A stretch of 64,000 nt of DNA from Bacillus pumilus (GTDB lineage: Bacteria > Bacillota > Bacilli > Bacillales > Bacillaceae), in assembly GCF_038738535.1 (NCBI RefSeq), contig NZ_CP046128.1, positions 2,480,001 to 2,544,000 of the forward strand, read 5' to 3'. How positions within the stretch are numbered: the first letter of the stretch is position 1; each line of letters opens with the position of its first letter. Made by a program: the position numbers and the translations under genes. The notes under the pieces are model-generated. The model worked only from the letters and a program-made list of their open reading frames with translations. It searched no databases and was not told the DNA's origin. Of this stretch, positions 46,918-55,622 are shown one piece after another.

Positions 46918-47838
46918 ATGAAGAAAATATTGTTCCCTCTGATGCTCATCTTTGTACTTGCGTTGAGCGCATGTGGCAATAGCAGCAGCTCTTCCTCAAA
47001 TAAAGGAAATCAATCAACATCATCAGACAAGATTACATATCAATCTGAAAATGGCCCTGTGAAACTGCCAGCGCATCCAAAACGTGTCGTTGTACTCGGT
47101 TCTTACACGGGTAATGTCATGTCACTAGGTGTGAACCTAGTCGGCGTCGACTCTTGGTCAAAAAAGAACCCTCGCTTCCAAAAGGAATTGAAAGATGTGG
47201 AAGAAGTGTCGGATGCCAATGTCGAAAAAATCATGAAGCTAAAGCCCGATGTCATCATTGGCTTAAGCAATACAAAAAATGTAGAAAAACTAAAAAAAAT
47301 CGCGCCAACAGTCTTGTTTACGTATAACAAAGTCGATTACCTTCAGCAGCATATTGAAATTGGAAAAGTATTAAACAAAGAAAAAGAAGCCAAAGCATGG
47401 GTAAAAGATTTTAAAGAACGCGCAGCTGAAGCTGGGAAAGAAATCAAAGCGAAAATCGGTGAGGATGCGACGGTTTCTGTGTTTGAAAGCGGCACAAAAG
47501 ATCTTTACGTGTTTGGAGATGCATGGGGCCGCGGCACAGAAATCCTCTACCAAGAAATGAAACTAAAAATGCCTGAAAAAGTGAAAGAAAAAGCATTAAA
47601 AGCTGGCTACTATGCGGTTTCACAAGAAGTGATTCCTGAATTTGCTGGAGACTATATGATCATAAGTAAAAACAGCGAAATGGACAATTCCTATCAAAAC
47701 AGTGAAATCTACAAGTCCATCCCTGCTGTGAAAAAACATCGTGTGTATGAGGCAAATGCAGAAGAATTCTATTTTAATGATCCGCTCACGCTCGACTATC
47801 AACTATCATTCTTTAAAAAGCACTTTTTAGGTAAATAA
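46918..47838 (+). CDS. Iron-siderophore ABC transporter substrate-binding lipoprotein
   Basis: A 306-aa class III binding protein. The lipoprotein signal has Cys19 in LALSACG, followed by a Ser/Asn-rich linker, then the FhuD/FepB-like domain: HPKRVVVLGS, VEKIMKLKPDVIIG, KLKKIAPTV, and DLYVFGDAWGRGTE. It most resembles hydroxamate binders such as FhuD and YxeB. No permease or ATPase is adjacent, so it probably feeds a remote FhuBC-type transporter, as B. subtilis YxeB does. AAAGGAG lies at about 8 nt from the ATG. The substrate is not proven. Confidence 0.85.
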   Translation: MKKILFPLMLIFVLALSACGNSSSSSSNKGNQSTSSDKITYQSENGPVKLPAHPKRVVVLGSYTGNVMSLGVNLVGVDSWSKKNPRFQKELKDVEEVSDANVEKIMKLKPDVIIGLSNTKNVEKLKKIAPTVLFTYNKVDYLQQHIEIGKVLNKEKEAKAWVKDFKERAAEAGKEIKAKIGEDATVSVFESGTKDLYVFGDAWGRGTEILYQEMKLKMPEKVKEKALKAGYYAVSQEVIPEFAGDYMIISKNSEMDNSYQNSEIYKSIPAVKKHRVYEANAEEFYFNDPLTLDYQLSFFKKHFLGK

Positions 47839-47841
47839 ACT

Positions 47842-47871
47842 GAAGCAAGGGAACCCTTCCCTTGCTTTTTT
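47842..47871 (+). terminator. Terminator of the siderophore-binding gene
   Basis: Arms AAGCAAGGG/CCCTTGCTT with a short loop and a run of T. Confidence 0.88.
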
Positions 47872-47948
47872 CTTGTCTGCTTCTAGCGGCAGCGCTTTTT
47901 TTCCGCTACAATTACATACAAGCGAATACAAAAAGTGTGGTGCTGGTT

Positions 47949-48638
47949 TTGTTTAAAATTTTACTGATTGAGGACGATACAACCCTCTTCCAAGAAATCA
48001 AAGAACGTCTAGTTAACTGGTCCTATGATGTTTATGGGATTCACGATTTTCAACAGGTCATGCAGGAATTCACTTCTGTTCAGCCTGATCTCGTCATTAT
48101 TGATATACAGCTCCCAAAATACGATGGCTTTCATTGGTGCCGGATGATTCGGCATCATTCAAATGTACCTATTATCTTCCTCTCCTCTCGTGACCACCCT
48201 GCTGATATGGTCATGTCGATGCAGCTCGGTGCCGATGATTTTGTACAAAAGCCCTTTCACTTTGACGTGCTCATTGCCAAAGTCAGTGCTGTTCTTCGCA
48301 GGGTGCATGATTATAATGCAGAACCTGCCAGCTTAAAGGTATGGTGCGGGGCTGCCATTGACCTAGAAAAAAACACCGTCACAAATGACCATGGTGAAGT
48401 GGAATTAACGAAAAATGAACTATTTATTCTTAAGGAATTGATTCAGCATAAAAATCATATTGTCAGCCGTGAATCACTCATTCAAGCATTGTGGGAGGAT
48501 GAACGGTTTGTCAGTGACAACACACTGACCGTAAACGTCAATCGCCTAAGAAAAAAACTAGATGAGATCTCCCTTGGCACCTACATTGAGACAAAAGTGG
48601 GTCAAGGCTATCTTGCAAAGGAAAAGGATGATCACTGA
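47949..48638 (+). CDS. bceR: BceR-type response regulator
   Basis: A 229-aa OmpR-type regulator. The receiver has E8-D10 acidic residues and phospho-Asp52 (VIIDIQLPKYDG), and the winged-helix output ends YIETKVGQGYLAKE. The stretch FLSSRDHPADMVMSMQLGADDF is diagnostic of BceR-like regulators. The start is a TTG (47949) giving MFKILLIEDD; the upstream ATG at 47862 lies in the preceding terminator. The ribosome site is weak (GGTG). It overlaps bceS by 1 nt. It would induce bceAB in response to bacitracin-class peptides. Confidence 0.9.
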   Translation: MFKILLIEDDTTLFQEIKERLVNWSYDVYGIHDFQQVMQEFTSVQPDLVIIDIQLPKYDGFHWCRMIRHHSNVPIIFLSSRDHPADMVMSMQLGADDFVQKPFHFDVLIAKVSAVLRRVHDYNAEPASLKVWCGAAIDLEKNTVTNDHGEVELTKNELFILKELIQHKNHIVSRESLIQALWEDERFVSDNTLTVNVNRLRKKLDEISLGTYIETKVGQGYLAKEKDDH

Positions 48639-49642
48639 TGCTGCAAGCATTTTTAAAAGAACGAAGAAGCTGGATCCTGTTCTTTCTTAGTTTGCAGCTC
48701 CTCATTCTGTTTGTTGCTTATTTGGATACGACCATTCCAATGGCGTCTCTTTTTTATATTGTGTTATTATCTACGTTTTTCATGATCGTCTTTCTCTTTT
48801 TCCGATATCGTAAAGAAACGGCGTATTATGAGCGGCTGAAAGAATGGGATGATCATATTGATCATCAAATGCGGCTCACTCCATCTTCCCCATTTGAACA
48901 GCTTGTACATGATGCGACGTCAGAGCAAATTGCCCGCTATCGGCAAATGGCAGCAGAACAGCAAATCGCCCTTGAAGAAGAGAAGGATGAATTGCTCTCA
49001 TGGATACATGAAATGAAAACACCTCTCACAGCGATGCACTTAATGATTGACCGCTTAACAGAGCAGCCGCTGAAATCGAATATGACGTATGAATGGCTCA
49101 GAATTCATTTATTACTCGATGCCCAGCTGCACCAAAGCAGAATACGTCATATCGAAAATGATTTATTTATTGAACAGCTTGACCTGCAAAGCATCTTAGC
49201 GAAGGAAATCAAAGCGCTCCAATCATGGTGCATGCAAAAAGGAATCGGCTTTGAACTCACGCTAGAAGAACGTCACGTATTAAGTGATACAAAATGGTTA
49301 TCCTTTATGATCAGACAGGTGCTCACAAATGCAGTTAAGTACAGTCATTCGTCCGATATTGCCATTGAAAGCAAGCGAATGAATGACCAAGTGATGCTGA
49401 CGATCTCAGATCAAGGCAGAGGGATAGACCCAAGAGACCTGCCGCGTATTTTTGAAAAGGGTTTTACCTCAACAAGACATCACAATGACACCGCCTCAAC
49501 AGGAATGGGGCTTTATTTAACGAAAAAAGGAGCAGACGCTCTTCATATCAAGATCGAGGTCAACTCCACGATAGATCAAGGCACAACCTTCACCTTTATT
49601 TTTCCGAAAAAGAATGATTTTGTGCATATTGCGAGCATGTGA
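48638..49642 (+). CDS. bceS: BceS-type intramembrane-sensing histidine kinase
   Basis: A 334-aa kinase with two TM segments (~11-30, ~37-57) and almost no external loop, the intramembrane-sensing architecture. The DHp motif is SWIHEMKTPLTAM with His124, and the ATPase has MIRQVLTNAVKYS, DQGRGIDPRDL and GMGLYLTKKGAD. Such kinases sense drug flux through the partner BceAB transporter. It starts at the A of the bceR TGA. Its stop codon lies within a 13-bp inverted repeat. Confidence 0.93.
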   Translation: MLQAFLKERRSWILFFLSLQLLILFVAYLDTTIPMASLFYIVLLSTFFMIVFLFFRYRKETAYYERLKEWDDHIDHQMRLTPSSPFEQLVHDATSEQIARYRQMAAEQQIALEEEKDELLSWIHEMKTPLTAMHLMIDRLTEQPLKSNMTYEWLRIHLLLDAQLHQSRIRHIENDLFIEQLDLQSILAKEIKALQSWCMQKGIGFELTLEERHVLSDTKWLSFMIRQVLTNAVKYSHSSDIAIESKRMNDQVMLTISDQGRGIDPRDLPRIFEKGFTSTRHHNDTASTGMGLYLTKKGADALHIKIEVNSTIDQGTTFTFIFPKKNDFVHIASM

Positions 49643-49712
49643 CAACAATGTCACATGCTCGTCTGTTTTGTTCGCCAAATCGAAGGAAATCCGGCGGGCT
49701 TCTTTTTATACT
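49632..49712 (+). promoter_or_regulatory. Inverted repeat (BceR-like operator) and promoter of bceAB
   Basis: A perfect 13-bp inverted repeat with a 4-nt loop (arms 49632-49644 and 49649-49661; arm CGAGCATGTGACA). Its core TGACA-N4-TGTCA closely fits the BceR-family box TNACA-N4-TGTAA. About 45 bp downstream is a -10 TATACT (49707-49712) with no good -35, as expected for an activated promoter. The repeat could also partly terminate bceRS transcription. Confidence 0.65.
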
Positions 49713-49748
49713 AGAGGTATCAATTAAATAGAAAAAGGGGATCGACAA

Positions 49749-50510
49749 ATGAACATTTTAGAAGCTCGCAAAATATATAAAAGCTACGGAAATAAATTCA
49801 ACAAACAAGAGGTGCTGAGCGGCATTGATTTGACCATTGAAGCCGGAGAATTTGTCAGCATTATGGGGCCATCAGGCTCGGGGAAAACAACCCTTCTAAA
49901 CGTATTGTCCTCTATCGATCATGTATCCAGCGGATCGATTCGTATCGCAGATGCTGAGATGACACAGATGAAGGATCAGCAGCTCGCAGAATTCAGAAAA
50001 AAGCAGCTTGGCTTTGTTTTTCAGGATTATAACTTACTTGATACACTCACGGTCAAAGAGAACATCCTCTTGCCATTATCCATCTCCAAAACGCCGAAAA
50101 AAGAAGCTTTTGAACGTTTTCAACAGCTCGCGGAGGACATGGGCATCTATGAACTAAGAGACAAATATCCGAATGAACTCTCTGGTGGGCAAAAGCAGCG
50201 GACATCAGCGGTTCGCGCCTTCATTCATGAGCCGAGTCTTATTTTCGCGGATGAACCTACCGGAGCGCTTGATTCCAAATCTGCATCTGATCTACTCAAT
50301 AAGCTGCAAGATTTCAATCGCAAACGAAAAGCGACCATAGTCATGGTGACACATGATCCTGTCGCAGCCAGCTATTCAAGACGTGTCATTTTTATCAAGG
50401 ACGGACAGATCTATACTCAGTTGAATAAAGGTGCTTTAGAGAGAAAGATGTTTTTCGAGGATATTATGAAAACGCAAGGTGTCTTAGGCGGTGTGAAGCA
50501 TGAACATTAA
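49749..50510 (+). CDS. bceA: BceA-type ABC transporter ATPase
   Basis: A 253-aa ABC ATPase. It has Walker [10 protein letters not shown] (residues ~40-48), the Q-loop VFQDYNL, signature LSGGQKQR, Walker [13 protein letters not shown], and the H-loop MVTHD. It is the energy subunit of a BceAB resistance module that frees lipid II-cycle targets from bacitracin-like peptides and signals to BceS. AAAGGGGA precedes the ATG. It overlaps bceB by 11 bp. Confidence 0.94.
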   Translation: MNILEARKIYKSYGNKFNKQEVLSGIDLTIEAGEFVSIMGPSGSGKTTLLNVLSSIDHVSSGSIRIADAEMTQMKDQQLAEFRKKQLGFVFQDYNLLDTLTVKENILLPLSISKTPKKEAFERFQQLAEDMGIYELRDKYPNELSGGQKQRTSAVRAFIHEPSLIFADEPTGALDSKSASDLLNKLQDFNRKRKATIVMVTHDPVAASYSRRVIFIKDGQIYTQLNKGALERKMFFEDIMKTQGVLGGVKHEH

Positions 50511-52437
50511 TCAGCTCGTCTTCCGTAACCTGAAGAAAAATTTGAAGAATTACTATTTATATGTGTTTGCTCTCGTGTTTAGTGTGGCGCTCTACTTTTC
50601 TTTTGTCACCTTGCAGTACTCACCAGCACTTGATGATGTAAAAGGGTCCATTAAAGGCGGTGCGTCGATTAAAGCCGCTTCGGTACTGCTCATTGCCATT
50701 GTTGGGATCTTCCTGTTATATGCGAACAGCATTTTTATTAAACGCCGAGGGAAAGAAATAGGTCTCCTGCAGCTCATTGGCATGACGAAACAAAAAATTG
50801 CCAAACTGCTCAATGCAGAAAATTTCATCCTATATGTGTTCTCAATGGCTGTTGGTATCATAGCTGGATTTATCGGTTCAAAGCTCATGCTGATGGTGCT
50901 ATTTAAAGTAACAGGCGTTAATGCCATCGCCCATCTGCATTTTTCAGGCATGGCCCTTCTGCAAACGCTCATTGTCTTTTTCATCATCTATGGATTAATT
51001 ATGCTAAGAAATAGACGGTTTATTAGTAAACAGACAATTTTATCTTTGTTTAGAACCACGTCTTCTACAGAGCAGCGTGTGAAAAAGATCTCTGTGTTTG
51101 AAATCATCATTGGGGTTTTCGGTATTGTCTTGATCAGCTCAGGCTATTATATTTCTTCTCAGCTTTTTAGCGGCTCATATACGTCCATGCTTGAGTTATT
51201 TTCAGCCATGATTTATATTCTAGCCTCTGTCATTATCGGTACCTTTCTCTTTTATAAAGGCTCTGTTTCTTTCATTGCCAATATTGTACGTAAAAGAAAA
51301 AATGGCTATCTCGCCATTCATGAAGTCCTGTCTTTGTCATCTATTATGTTTCGATTAAAATCAAATGCACTGCTTTTAACGATTATTACAACCGTATCTG
51401 CACTTGCCATCGGGTTGTTATCTTTAAGCTACATTTCCTATTACTCAGCAGAAAAAACGGCTGAACAACAGATTCCATCACATTTTGTCATGGGCTCAGA
51501 GAAAGAAGCCAATACCTTCACTCGTGCACTTTCTGACAAACATATTGCGTATGAAAAAAAGCAGTTCAAGGTCATTCAAGCGGATTTTGATGCACATAAG
51601 ATCATGAATTCGGAATTAGAAAGTTTGAATAAGAATCCAAGAGTCTTGACACTGCCTGTGATCAGTGAGAAAAATGCACCTAATATTCATGTAGAAAACA
51701 ACGAAGTCATCTTAAGCGGCTACAGTGATTTATTGAAGAAATTCATGCCGATTCAAAGCTCAGGTGATGTGAAACTTCTCATCAAGAAGCCGCTTGATTT
51801 AAAAGTCATTGATATGAAGAAAGATTACATCATCTCTTACAAATTCACTTTTGGCGGTCTGCCTGTTGCCGTCGTCAGTCAAAATGTCTTTGAGAAGCTT
51901 GACCAGCAGAAAGATCCTAAACTGCAGCTTGAGAATAATCAATATAACGCGGTCAATATAAAAGATGATAAAAACCTTGAACAAGCCAATGATGTGTTTA
52001 CATCTTTAAAACTAGGTGACGACAGCATGTCTCAATTAGCTTCAGCTCAGCAGCAAAAGCAAACAATGGGACTGATGATGTTTGTGGTTGGATTTTTAGG
52101 TCTAAGCTTCCTTGTGACATCAGGCTGTATTTTATACTTCAAACAGATGAATGAAAGTGAAGAAGAACAAAGCTCGTACACGATCTTACGTAAGCTTGGC
52201 TTTACAGAGAAAGATCTATTAAAAGGCATTCGACTCAAACAGCTATTTAACTTTGGGATTCCGCTCATCATCGGATTGCTGCACAGCTACTTTGCAGTTC
52301 AGTCTGGCTGGTTTTTATTCGGCGGTGAACTGTGGACACCAATGCTCATCGTCATGTCGATTTATACGGTTTTATATTCTGTCTTCGGATTCCTATCTGT
52401 CCAGTATTACAAAAAGGTCATTAAAGAATCCTTGTAA
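50500..52437 (+). CDS. bceB: BceB-type ABC transporter permease
   Basis: A 645-aa FtsX-family permease. Ten TM segments in the 1+3+1 / extracellular domain / 2+3-like arrangement are suggested by hydropathy. A large external domain of ~200 residues (~315-525) lies between the TM8-like segment [16 protein letters not shown] and the later [15 protein letters not shown]. The N-terminal motif [21 protein letters not shown] is typical of the family. It recognises the peptide or target complex and forms the sensor with BceS. Translation is coupled to bceA. Confidence 0.93.
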   Translation: MNINQLVFRNLKKNLKNYYLYVFALVFSVALYFSFVTLQYSPALDDVKGSIKGGASIKAASVLLIAIVGIFLLYANSIFIKRRGKEIGLLQLIGMTKQKIAKLLNAENFILYVFSMAVGIIAGFIGSKLMLMVLFKVTGVNAIAHLHFSGMALLQTLIVFFIIYGLIMLRNRRFISKQTILSLFRTTSSTEQRVKKISVFEIIIGVFGIVLISSGYYISSQLFSGSYTSMLELFSAMIYILASVIIGTFLFYKGSVSFIANIVRKRKNGYLAIHEVLSLSSIMFRLKSNALLLTIITTVSALAIGLLSLSYISYYSAEKTAEQQIPSHFVMGSEKEANTFTRALSDKHIAYEKKQFKVIQADFDAHKIMNSELESLNKNPRVLTLPVISEKNAPNIHVENNEVILSGYSDLLKKFMPIQSSGDVKLLIKKPLDLKVIDMKKDYIISYKFTFGGLPVAVVSQNVFEKLDQQKDPKLQLENNQYNAVNIKDDKNLEQANDVFTSLKLGDDSMSQLASAQQQKQTMGLMMFVVGFLGLSFLVTSGCILYFKQMNESEEEQSSYTILRKLGFTEKDLLKGIRLKQLFNFGIPLIIGLLHSYFAVQSGWFLFGGELWTPMLIVMSIYTVLYSVFGFLSVQYYKKVIKESL

Positions 52438-52443
52438 TGAATT

Positions 52444-52467
52444 CCCCATAGGCCGCTGCCTATGGGG
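52444..52467. terminator. Convergent hairpin after bceB
   Basis: Perfect arms CCCCATAGG/CCTATGGGG with a 6-nt loop, between convergent bceB and the amidohydrolase gene. The tails are only moderately U-rich. Confidence 0.7.
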
Positions 52468-52477
52468 ATATGTTTGT

Positions 52478-53830
52478 TTATGATGGAGTTGATTCAAACT
52501 TGTGCGATAGAATATGATCTCTTGCCGCATAAGCTTTGCGTTTGACCTCTTCTAGGTTCACACCAACAAGCTTTCCGCTTCGTTTCACTGCTTTTCCAGC
52601 CACATAGACAGAATCAACATTTGAAGGATGTGCCGTTTGGACAACCGCTCCAGCCGGATCTGTCATCGGCAGAAGATTCATGCTTGTCCGGTCGATCAGG
52701 ATGAAATCAGCTTCTTTTCCAGGTGTGAGTGAGCCAATTTTATGATCAAGCTGTAATGCACGAGCCCCATTGATCGTTGCAGCTTCAAGCATTTGATGAG
52801 CAGAAATCCCAAGTTCAGGTCCTGGCATGATTCCCTCCATCAGCAATGATTGATTTTGAAGCGCGCGCTCTGCCTGAAGTCCGAATTTCATTTGAGCAAA
52901 CAAATCTCCGCCTGTCGCTGTTACCACATCTACACCGAGCGTTGGAAGAACACCTTGTTCAATCGCAAGTCCTGTTACAGGATAACCGTGACCCATCATC
53001 ATCTCAATTTCAGGTGTAATAGATATGGAGCTTCCGCTGTCTGCCAGCATCTTCATTTGATCCGCATCGATTGCATTGATATGCACCATGTTGAGGTCAG
53101 GTCCGAGTAACCCTGCTTTGTGAAGCCGCTCAATCGAACGATCCTCCGCTCCCCAATTCCCAAAGCCAATGTGCATACTGCATAAAGCATCTAGAGACCG
53201 GGCTGTTTCAATTTCAAATACTGAAGTCTCCCATGAGGAAAACTCTGGTCCACGAATCGCAAGCCCCATCGTCAAGAGCTGATCTGATGATTGAAAATGC
53301 GCTTTTTTCACGCGTGCTGCGTCCTCCATATTGGTGAGCGTGCTCTCCCTATCCCAATACTCAGCATCTCCAGAAGAGCCAAAAGCAAAAACAGCTCGAA
53401 TGCCTGCATCTTTTAATCCTCCGATGAGCTCTTCTGTATGATCCATTGAATTGATCATCGTCCAGTCTAAAAATGTGGTCACTCCTGCATCTAATGCCTC
53501 TAATGCTCCTAAATAATTTGCGATTCGATCATCGGATGGGCGTCTCATCGCACCATAGTTACCATAATAGATTTTGCTCAAATATGTCTGCAAAGACCAA
53601 TCTGTGCCTATGCCTCTGATGACAGACTGCCACACATGACGATGTGTATCCACAAGCCCTGGCATGATCACCATATCGGACGCATCGACAATGTCAGCAT
53701 CATTTGCTTCAATTAAAGGTCCGACCTCTAAAATGTGTGTCCCTTCAATTAATAAATCTCCCTTTTCTAAAAAACCTAAAGTTGGATCAAGTGTTAAAAT
53801 CGCTGCATCTTTAAACAATGTTTTCTTCAT
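52478..53830 (-). CDS. Amidohydrolase family protein (cytosine deaminase/chlorohydrolase-like)
   Basis: A 450-aa metal-dependent hydrolase. The first metal motif is LVDTHRHVWQ (residues ~57-66). Later histidines lie in CSMHIGFG and MVHINAIDAD, with the metal Asp in TLGVDVVTAT. The C-terminal strand region LTPGKEADFILID is characteristic of the subtype. The family deaminates or dechlorinates N-heterocycles such as cytosine, guanine, S-adenosylhomocysteine or triazines. The loop residues here do not let me choose a substrate. The ATG at 53830 has AAAAGGGG upstream. It is monocistronic. Confidence 0.82.
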   Translation of the reverse strand: MKKTLFKDAAILTLDPTLGFLEKGDLLIEGTHILEVGPLIEANDADIVDASDMVIMPGLVDTHRHVWQSVIRGIGTDWSLQTYLSKIYYGNYGAMRRPSDDRIANYLGALEALDAGVTTFLDWTMINSMDHTEELIGGLKDAGIRAVFAFGSSGDAEYWDRESTLTNMEDAARVKKAHFQSSDQLLTMGLAIRGPEFSSWETSVFEIETARSLDALCSMHIGFGNWGAEDRSIERLHKAGLLGPDLNMVHINAIDADQMKMLADSGSSISITPEIEMMMGHGYPVTGLAIEQGVLPTLGVDVVTATGGDLFAQMKFGLQAERALQNQSLLMEGIMPGPELGISAHQMLEAATINGARALQLDHKIGSLTPGKEADFILIDRTSMNLLPMTDPAGAVVQTAHPSNVDSVYVAGKAVKRSGKLVGVNLEEVKRKAYAARDHILSHKFESTPS

Positions 53831-53934
53831 CCATATCCCCCTTTTCAAATGACGAGGAAGAGTTCCCCCACCCTCACTGTCATTTTAAAACATAAAAGGA
53901 TCGAATTAGAAGAAAAGTGACTTCACCAACTGTT

Positions 53935-54522
53935 TTATGAGCTGATTTTTTTGAAATAGTTGTAGATACGTTTTAATTTGGCCTCATGTTTCCCTTTTGG
54001 GCTTTCCATCATGCCGAACTCAAAAAACTTCACAGGTTTGATTCCGACATATTGTAAGAGGGCTCTTTTCATTAACATCTTGTGTGCATTTTGCAAAAAG
54101 AATAAAGGGTAGTTGGTTGGCCCTTGCATTGTCGATACACAAACAGCACTTTTTCCTTTTAACAGTCCTTCTGGAAGCAGCCCGCCTGTTTGACGGTAAG
54201 CAAAAGTCGCAGCAAACATGCGGTCAATAAAGCCAAGCAGCATGGCTGGCGGCCGCCCCCACCAAATGGGATAAACGAACACGATTTTATCTGCCCATTT
54301 GATCTTTTCCTGATACACCCGAATGTCAGGGTCCTTATGCATATCACGCCTTTTTTTCTCTTCATTAAAAATCAGCACAGGATCAAATTCTTCTTTGTAT
54401 AAATCGATGATTTCCACTTCATGAACAAGTGAATTTTCTTCACTGCCTTTCATTATTTCTTTTAAAAAAGCACCATTTAAACTATTGTGATGAGGGTGAG
54501 TATAAATAATGAGTAGATTCAT
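53935..54522 (-). CDS. NAD(P)H oxidoreductase, flavodoxin-2 fold
   Basis: A 195-aa FMN/FAD quinone oxidoreductase of the NQO1/KefF/YwrO type. The phosphate-loop start is LLIIYTHPHHNSLNGAF, the WADKIVFVYPIWWGRPPAMLLGFIDRMF core forms the dimer/flavin site, and GLLKGKSAVCVSTMQGP is the second flavin loop. It probably reduces quinones or electrophiles in the cytosol. Its promoter overlaps that of the divergent marR gene, and inverted repeats flank it, so it is very likely the repressor's target. AAGGAGG precedes the ATG. Confidence 0.88.
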   Translation of the reverse strand: MNLLIIYTHPHHNSLNGAFLKEIMKGSEENSLVHEVEIIDLYKEEFDPVLIFNEEKKRRDMHKDPDIRVYQEKIKWADKIVFVYPIWWGRPPAMLLGFIDRMFAATFAYRQTGGLLPEGLLKGKSAVCVSTMQGPTNYPLFFLQNAHKMLMKRALLQYVGIKPVKFFEFGMMESPKGKHEAKLKRIYNYFKKISS

Positions 54523-54537
54523 GTGTTGCCTCCTTTT

Positions 54538-54607
54538 GTTATCATTTGATAACTAAATGATATACCCCTCTTAATTAGTTGTCAAATGATAATTGTTTTT
54601 TGATAAT
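54538..54607. promoter_or_regulatory. Overlapping divergent promoters with two operator palindromes
   Basis: Minus promoter: TTGACA (54580-54585), 17 bp, TATCAT (54557-54562). Plus promoter: TTGTCA (54579-54584), 17 bp, GATAAT (54602-54607). The two -35 hexamers share five bases. Operator 1 GTTATCATTTGATAAC (54538-54553) is a perfect palindrome. Operator 2 (54578-54593) is the same motif with two changes and covers both -35 boxes. Their centres are 40 bp apart, about four helical turns. Confidence 0.75.
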
Positions 54608-54639
54608 AATTTTGGTATGTTACATAGGAGGTGATAAAC

Positions 54640-55086
54640 ATGAAGCATCCCCATTTCTTCAAGGAATTCGTAGCATTTGCTTCTACTTTTTCAGAGCTGA
54701 AGCACGCCCTGATGAGCAAAGTCAAACCAGTTGACCTAACGACCTTACAATACTTAATTCTAGAGCAGCTAGCTGTCAGCGAACCGCTTACGCCTAGTGA
54801 AATTGCCGACTGTCAGCACATGTCTCTTCCAAATGTCAGCAGAGAACTAAAAAAACTGCACGAGAAACAATTCATTGCTAGAGAAGAAGACCGTGATGAC
54901 AAACGAAAACATGTCATTAAGCTGTCTGACAAAGGCCGTGCTTGTATGAACGAAGTCTTCCAGCATATCGAAGGGATGCTATTAGACAGCCTATCTTCCA
55001 CAGATACAGAACAAATGGATGACATCGTACAAGCTCTCCGCCTATTAAATCAAACGATTTTCAAAAAAGGACCTAAAAAAGCATGA
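54640..55086 (+). CDS. MarR family transcriptional regulator
   Basis: A 148-aa winged-helix regulator: LTTLQYLILEQLAVSEPLTPSEIADCQHMSLPNVSRELKKLHEKQFIAREEDRDDKRKHVIKLS spans the HTH and wing with the family DxRxK region, flanked by dimerisation helices. Cysteines lie in the HTH entry (DCQH) and after the wing (GRACMNE), so thiol sensing is possible but unproven. The ATG at 54640 follows TAGGAGGTGAT; a GTG nine bases earlier overlaps that site. It probably represses itself and the divergent oxidoreductase. Confidence 0.88.
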   Translation: MKHPHFFKEFVAFASTFSELKHALMSKVKPVDLTTLQYLILEQLAVSEPLTPSEIADCQHMSLPNVSRELKKLHEKQFIAREEDRDDKRKHVIKLSDKGRACMNEVFQHIEGMLLDSLSSTDTEQMDDIVQALRLLNQTIFKKGPKKA

Positions 55087-55115
55087 GCGTATCGCTCATG
55101 CAAAGGATTTTTTAT
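55081..55115 (+). terminator. Terminator of marR
   Basis: Perfect arms GCATGAGCG/CGCTCATGC with loop TAT; the TGA stop is within the left arm, and a T-run follows after 5 nt. Confidence 0.8.
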
Positions 55116-55119
55116 TTTA

Positions 55120-55296
55120 TTAATCAAGAGATGCTAAAAAATACGTAATGAGACCGACAATGGGAATGATCGGGATCATGAATTTCAATGTGGTACTGGT
55201 ATTCTTATATAAATTCCATAGCAACACTGGTATACCAAATGTCAACGTATCAAAAACAGCAAGAACTATTCCCTTGCGCTGTTCTTTATGAGCCAT
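55120..55296 (-). CDS. Small membrane protein (58 aa), possible immunity protein
   Basis: An open frame of 58 codons preceded by GGGGGG at 8 nt from an ATG, starting 16 bp after the stop of the Cys-rich gene on the same strand. The protein has a short basic start (MAHKEQRKG), then two hydrophobic stretches (residues ~10-29 and ~39-54). I do not recognise the family. Small membrane proteins directly downstream of a bacteriocin-like gene often give immunity; that role is inferred from position only. It converges on marR. Confidence 0.6.
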   Translation of the reverse strand: MAHKEQRKGIVLAVFDTLTFGIPVLLWNLYKNTSTTLKFMIPIIPIVGLITYFLASLD

Positions 55297-55312
55297 TCTA
55301 AAAACCCCCCAT

Positions 55313-55564
55313 TTACCAAACTTTTTTCACACAATAACCGGCTAATCCTGCAGATATTCCTCCATTAATCACTGCGCATGCTATACAGCTAGCAGGTCCC
55401 GTTAAACAAATATAATAACACGCTCCTAAAACCATTGAACGTAGCGGAAGAGATTCATTCGGGCCGCTTTGCTTTTTTAAGCAGTTCCAAAACTTGTTCC
55501 AACTAAAACTCGTTTGAATTTCTGAATCATCTGCCTGGAAAATTTTTTTATTTAATTCCATCAT
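55313..55564 (-). CDS. Cys-rich hydrophobic bacteriocin-like C-terminal segment (separate frame)
   Basis: An 83-residue open frame with poor start context (two ATGs and no clear ribosome site). The reading frame extends upstream without a stop for at least 16 more codons, to the end of the preceding gene. The C-terminal ~37 residues are hydrophobic and Gly-rich with five Cys spaced CX3CX6CX2CX14C, including CLTGPASCIAC and NGGISAGLAGYC. It looks like a membrane-active peptide such as halocin C8- or SdpC-like toxins, though homology cannot be tested here. Most likely the C-terminal part of one protein with the frame at 55606. Confidence 0.6.
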   Translation of the reverse strand: MMELNKKIFQADDSEIQTSFSWNKFWNCLKKQSGPNESLPLRSMVLGACYYICLTGPASCIACAVINGGISAGLAGYCVKKVW

Positions 55565-55603
55565 ATCTTGCTTTGCACCATTTTCACCATAGGTAAAAGA
55601 TCC

Positions 55604-55622
55604 TTTTAAAAACCCCCTTTTT
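55604..55622 (-). other. -1 slippery sequence / frameshift junction
   Basis: The minus strand reads AAAAAGGGGGTTTTTAAAA. In the zero frame the codons are AAA GGG GGT TTT TAA. The heptamer G GGT TTT (55609-55615) has canonical X XXY YYZ form and sits directly before the stop. A -1 shift there continues TTA AAA GGA TCT and joins the Cys-rich frame. An indel in any of the runs would give the same join, so it may instead be a mutation or sequencing error. Confidence 0.6.
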
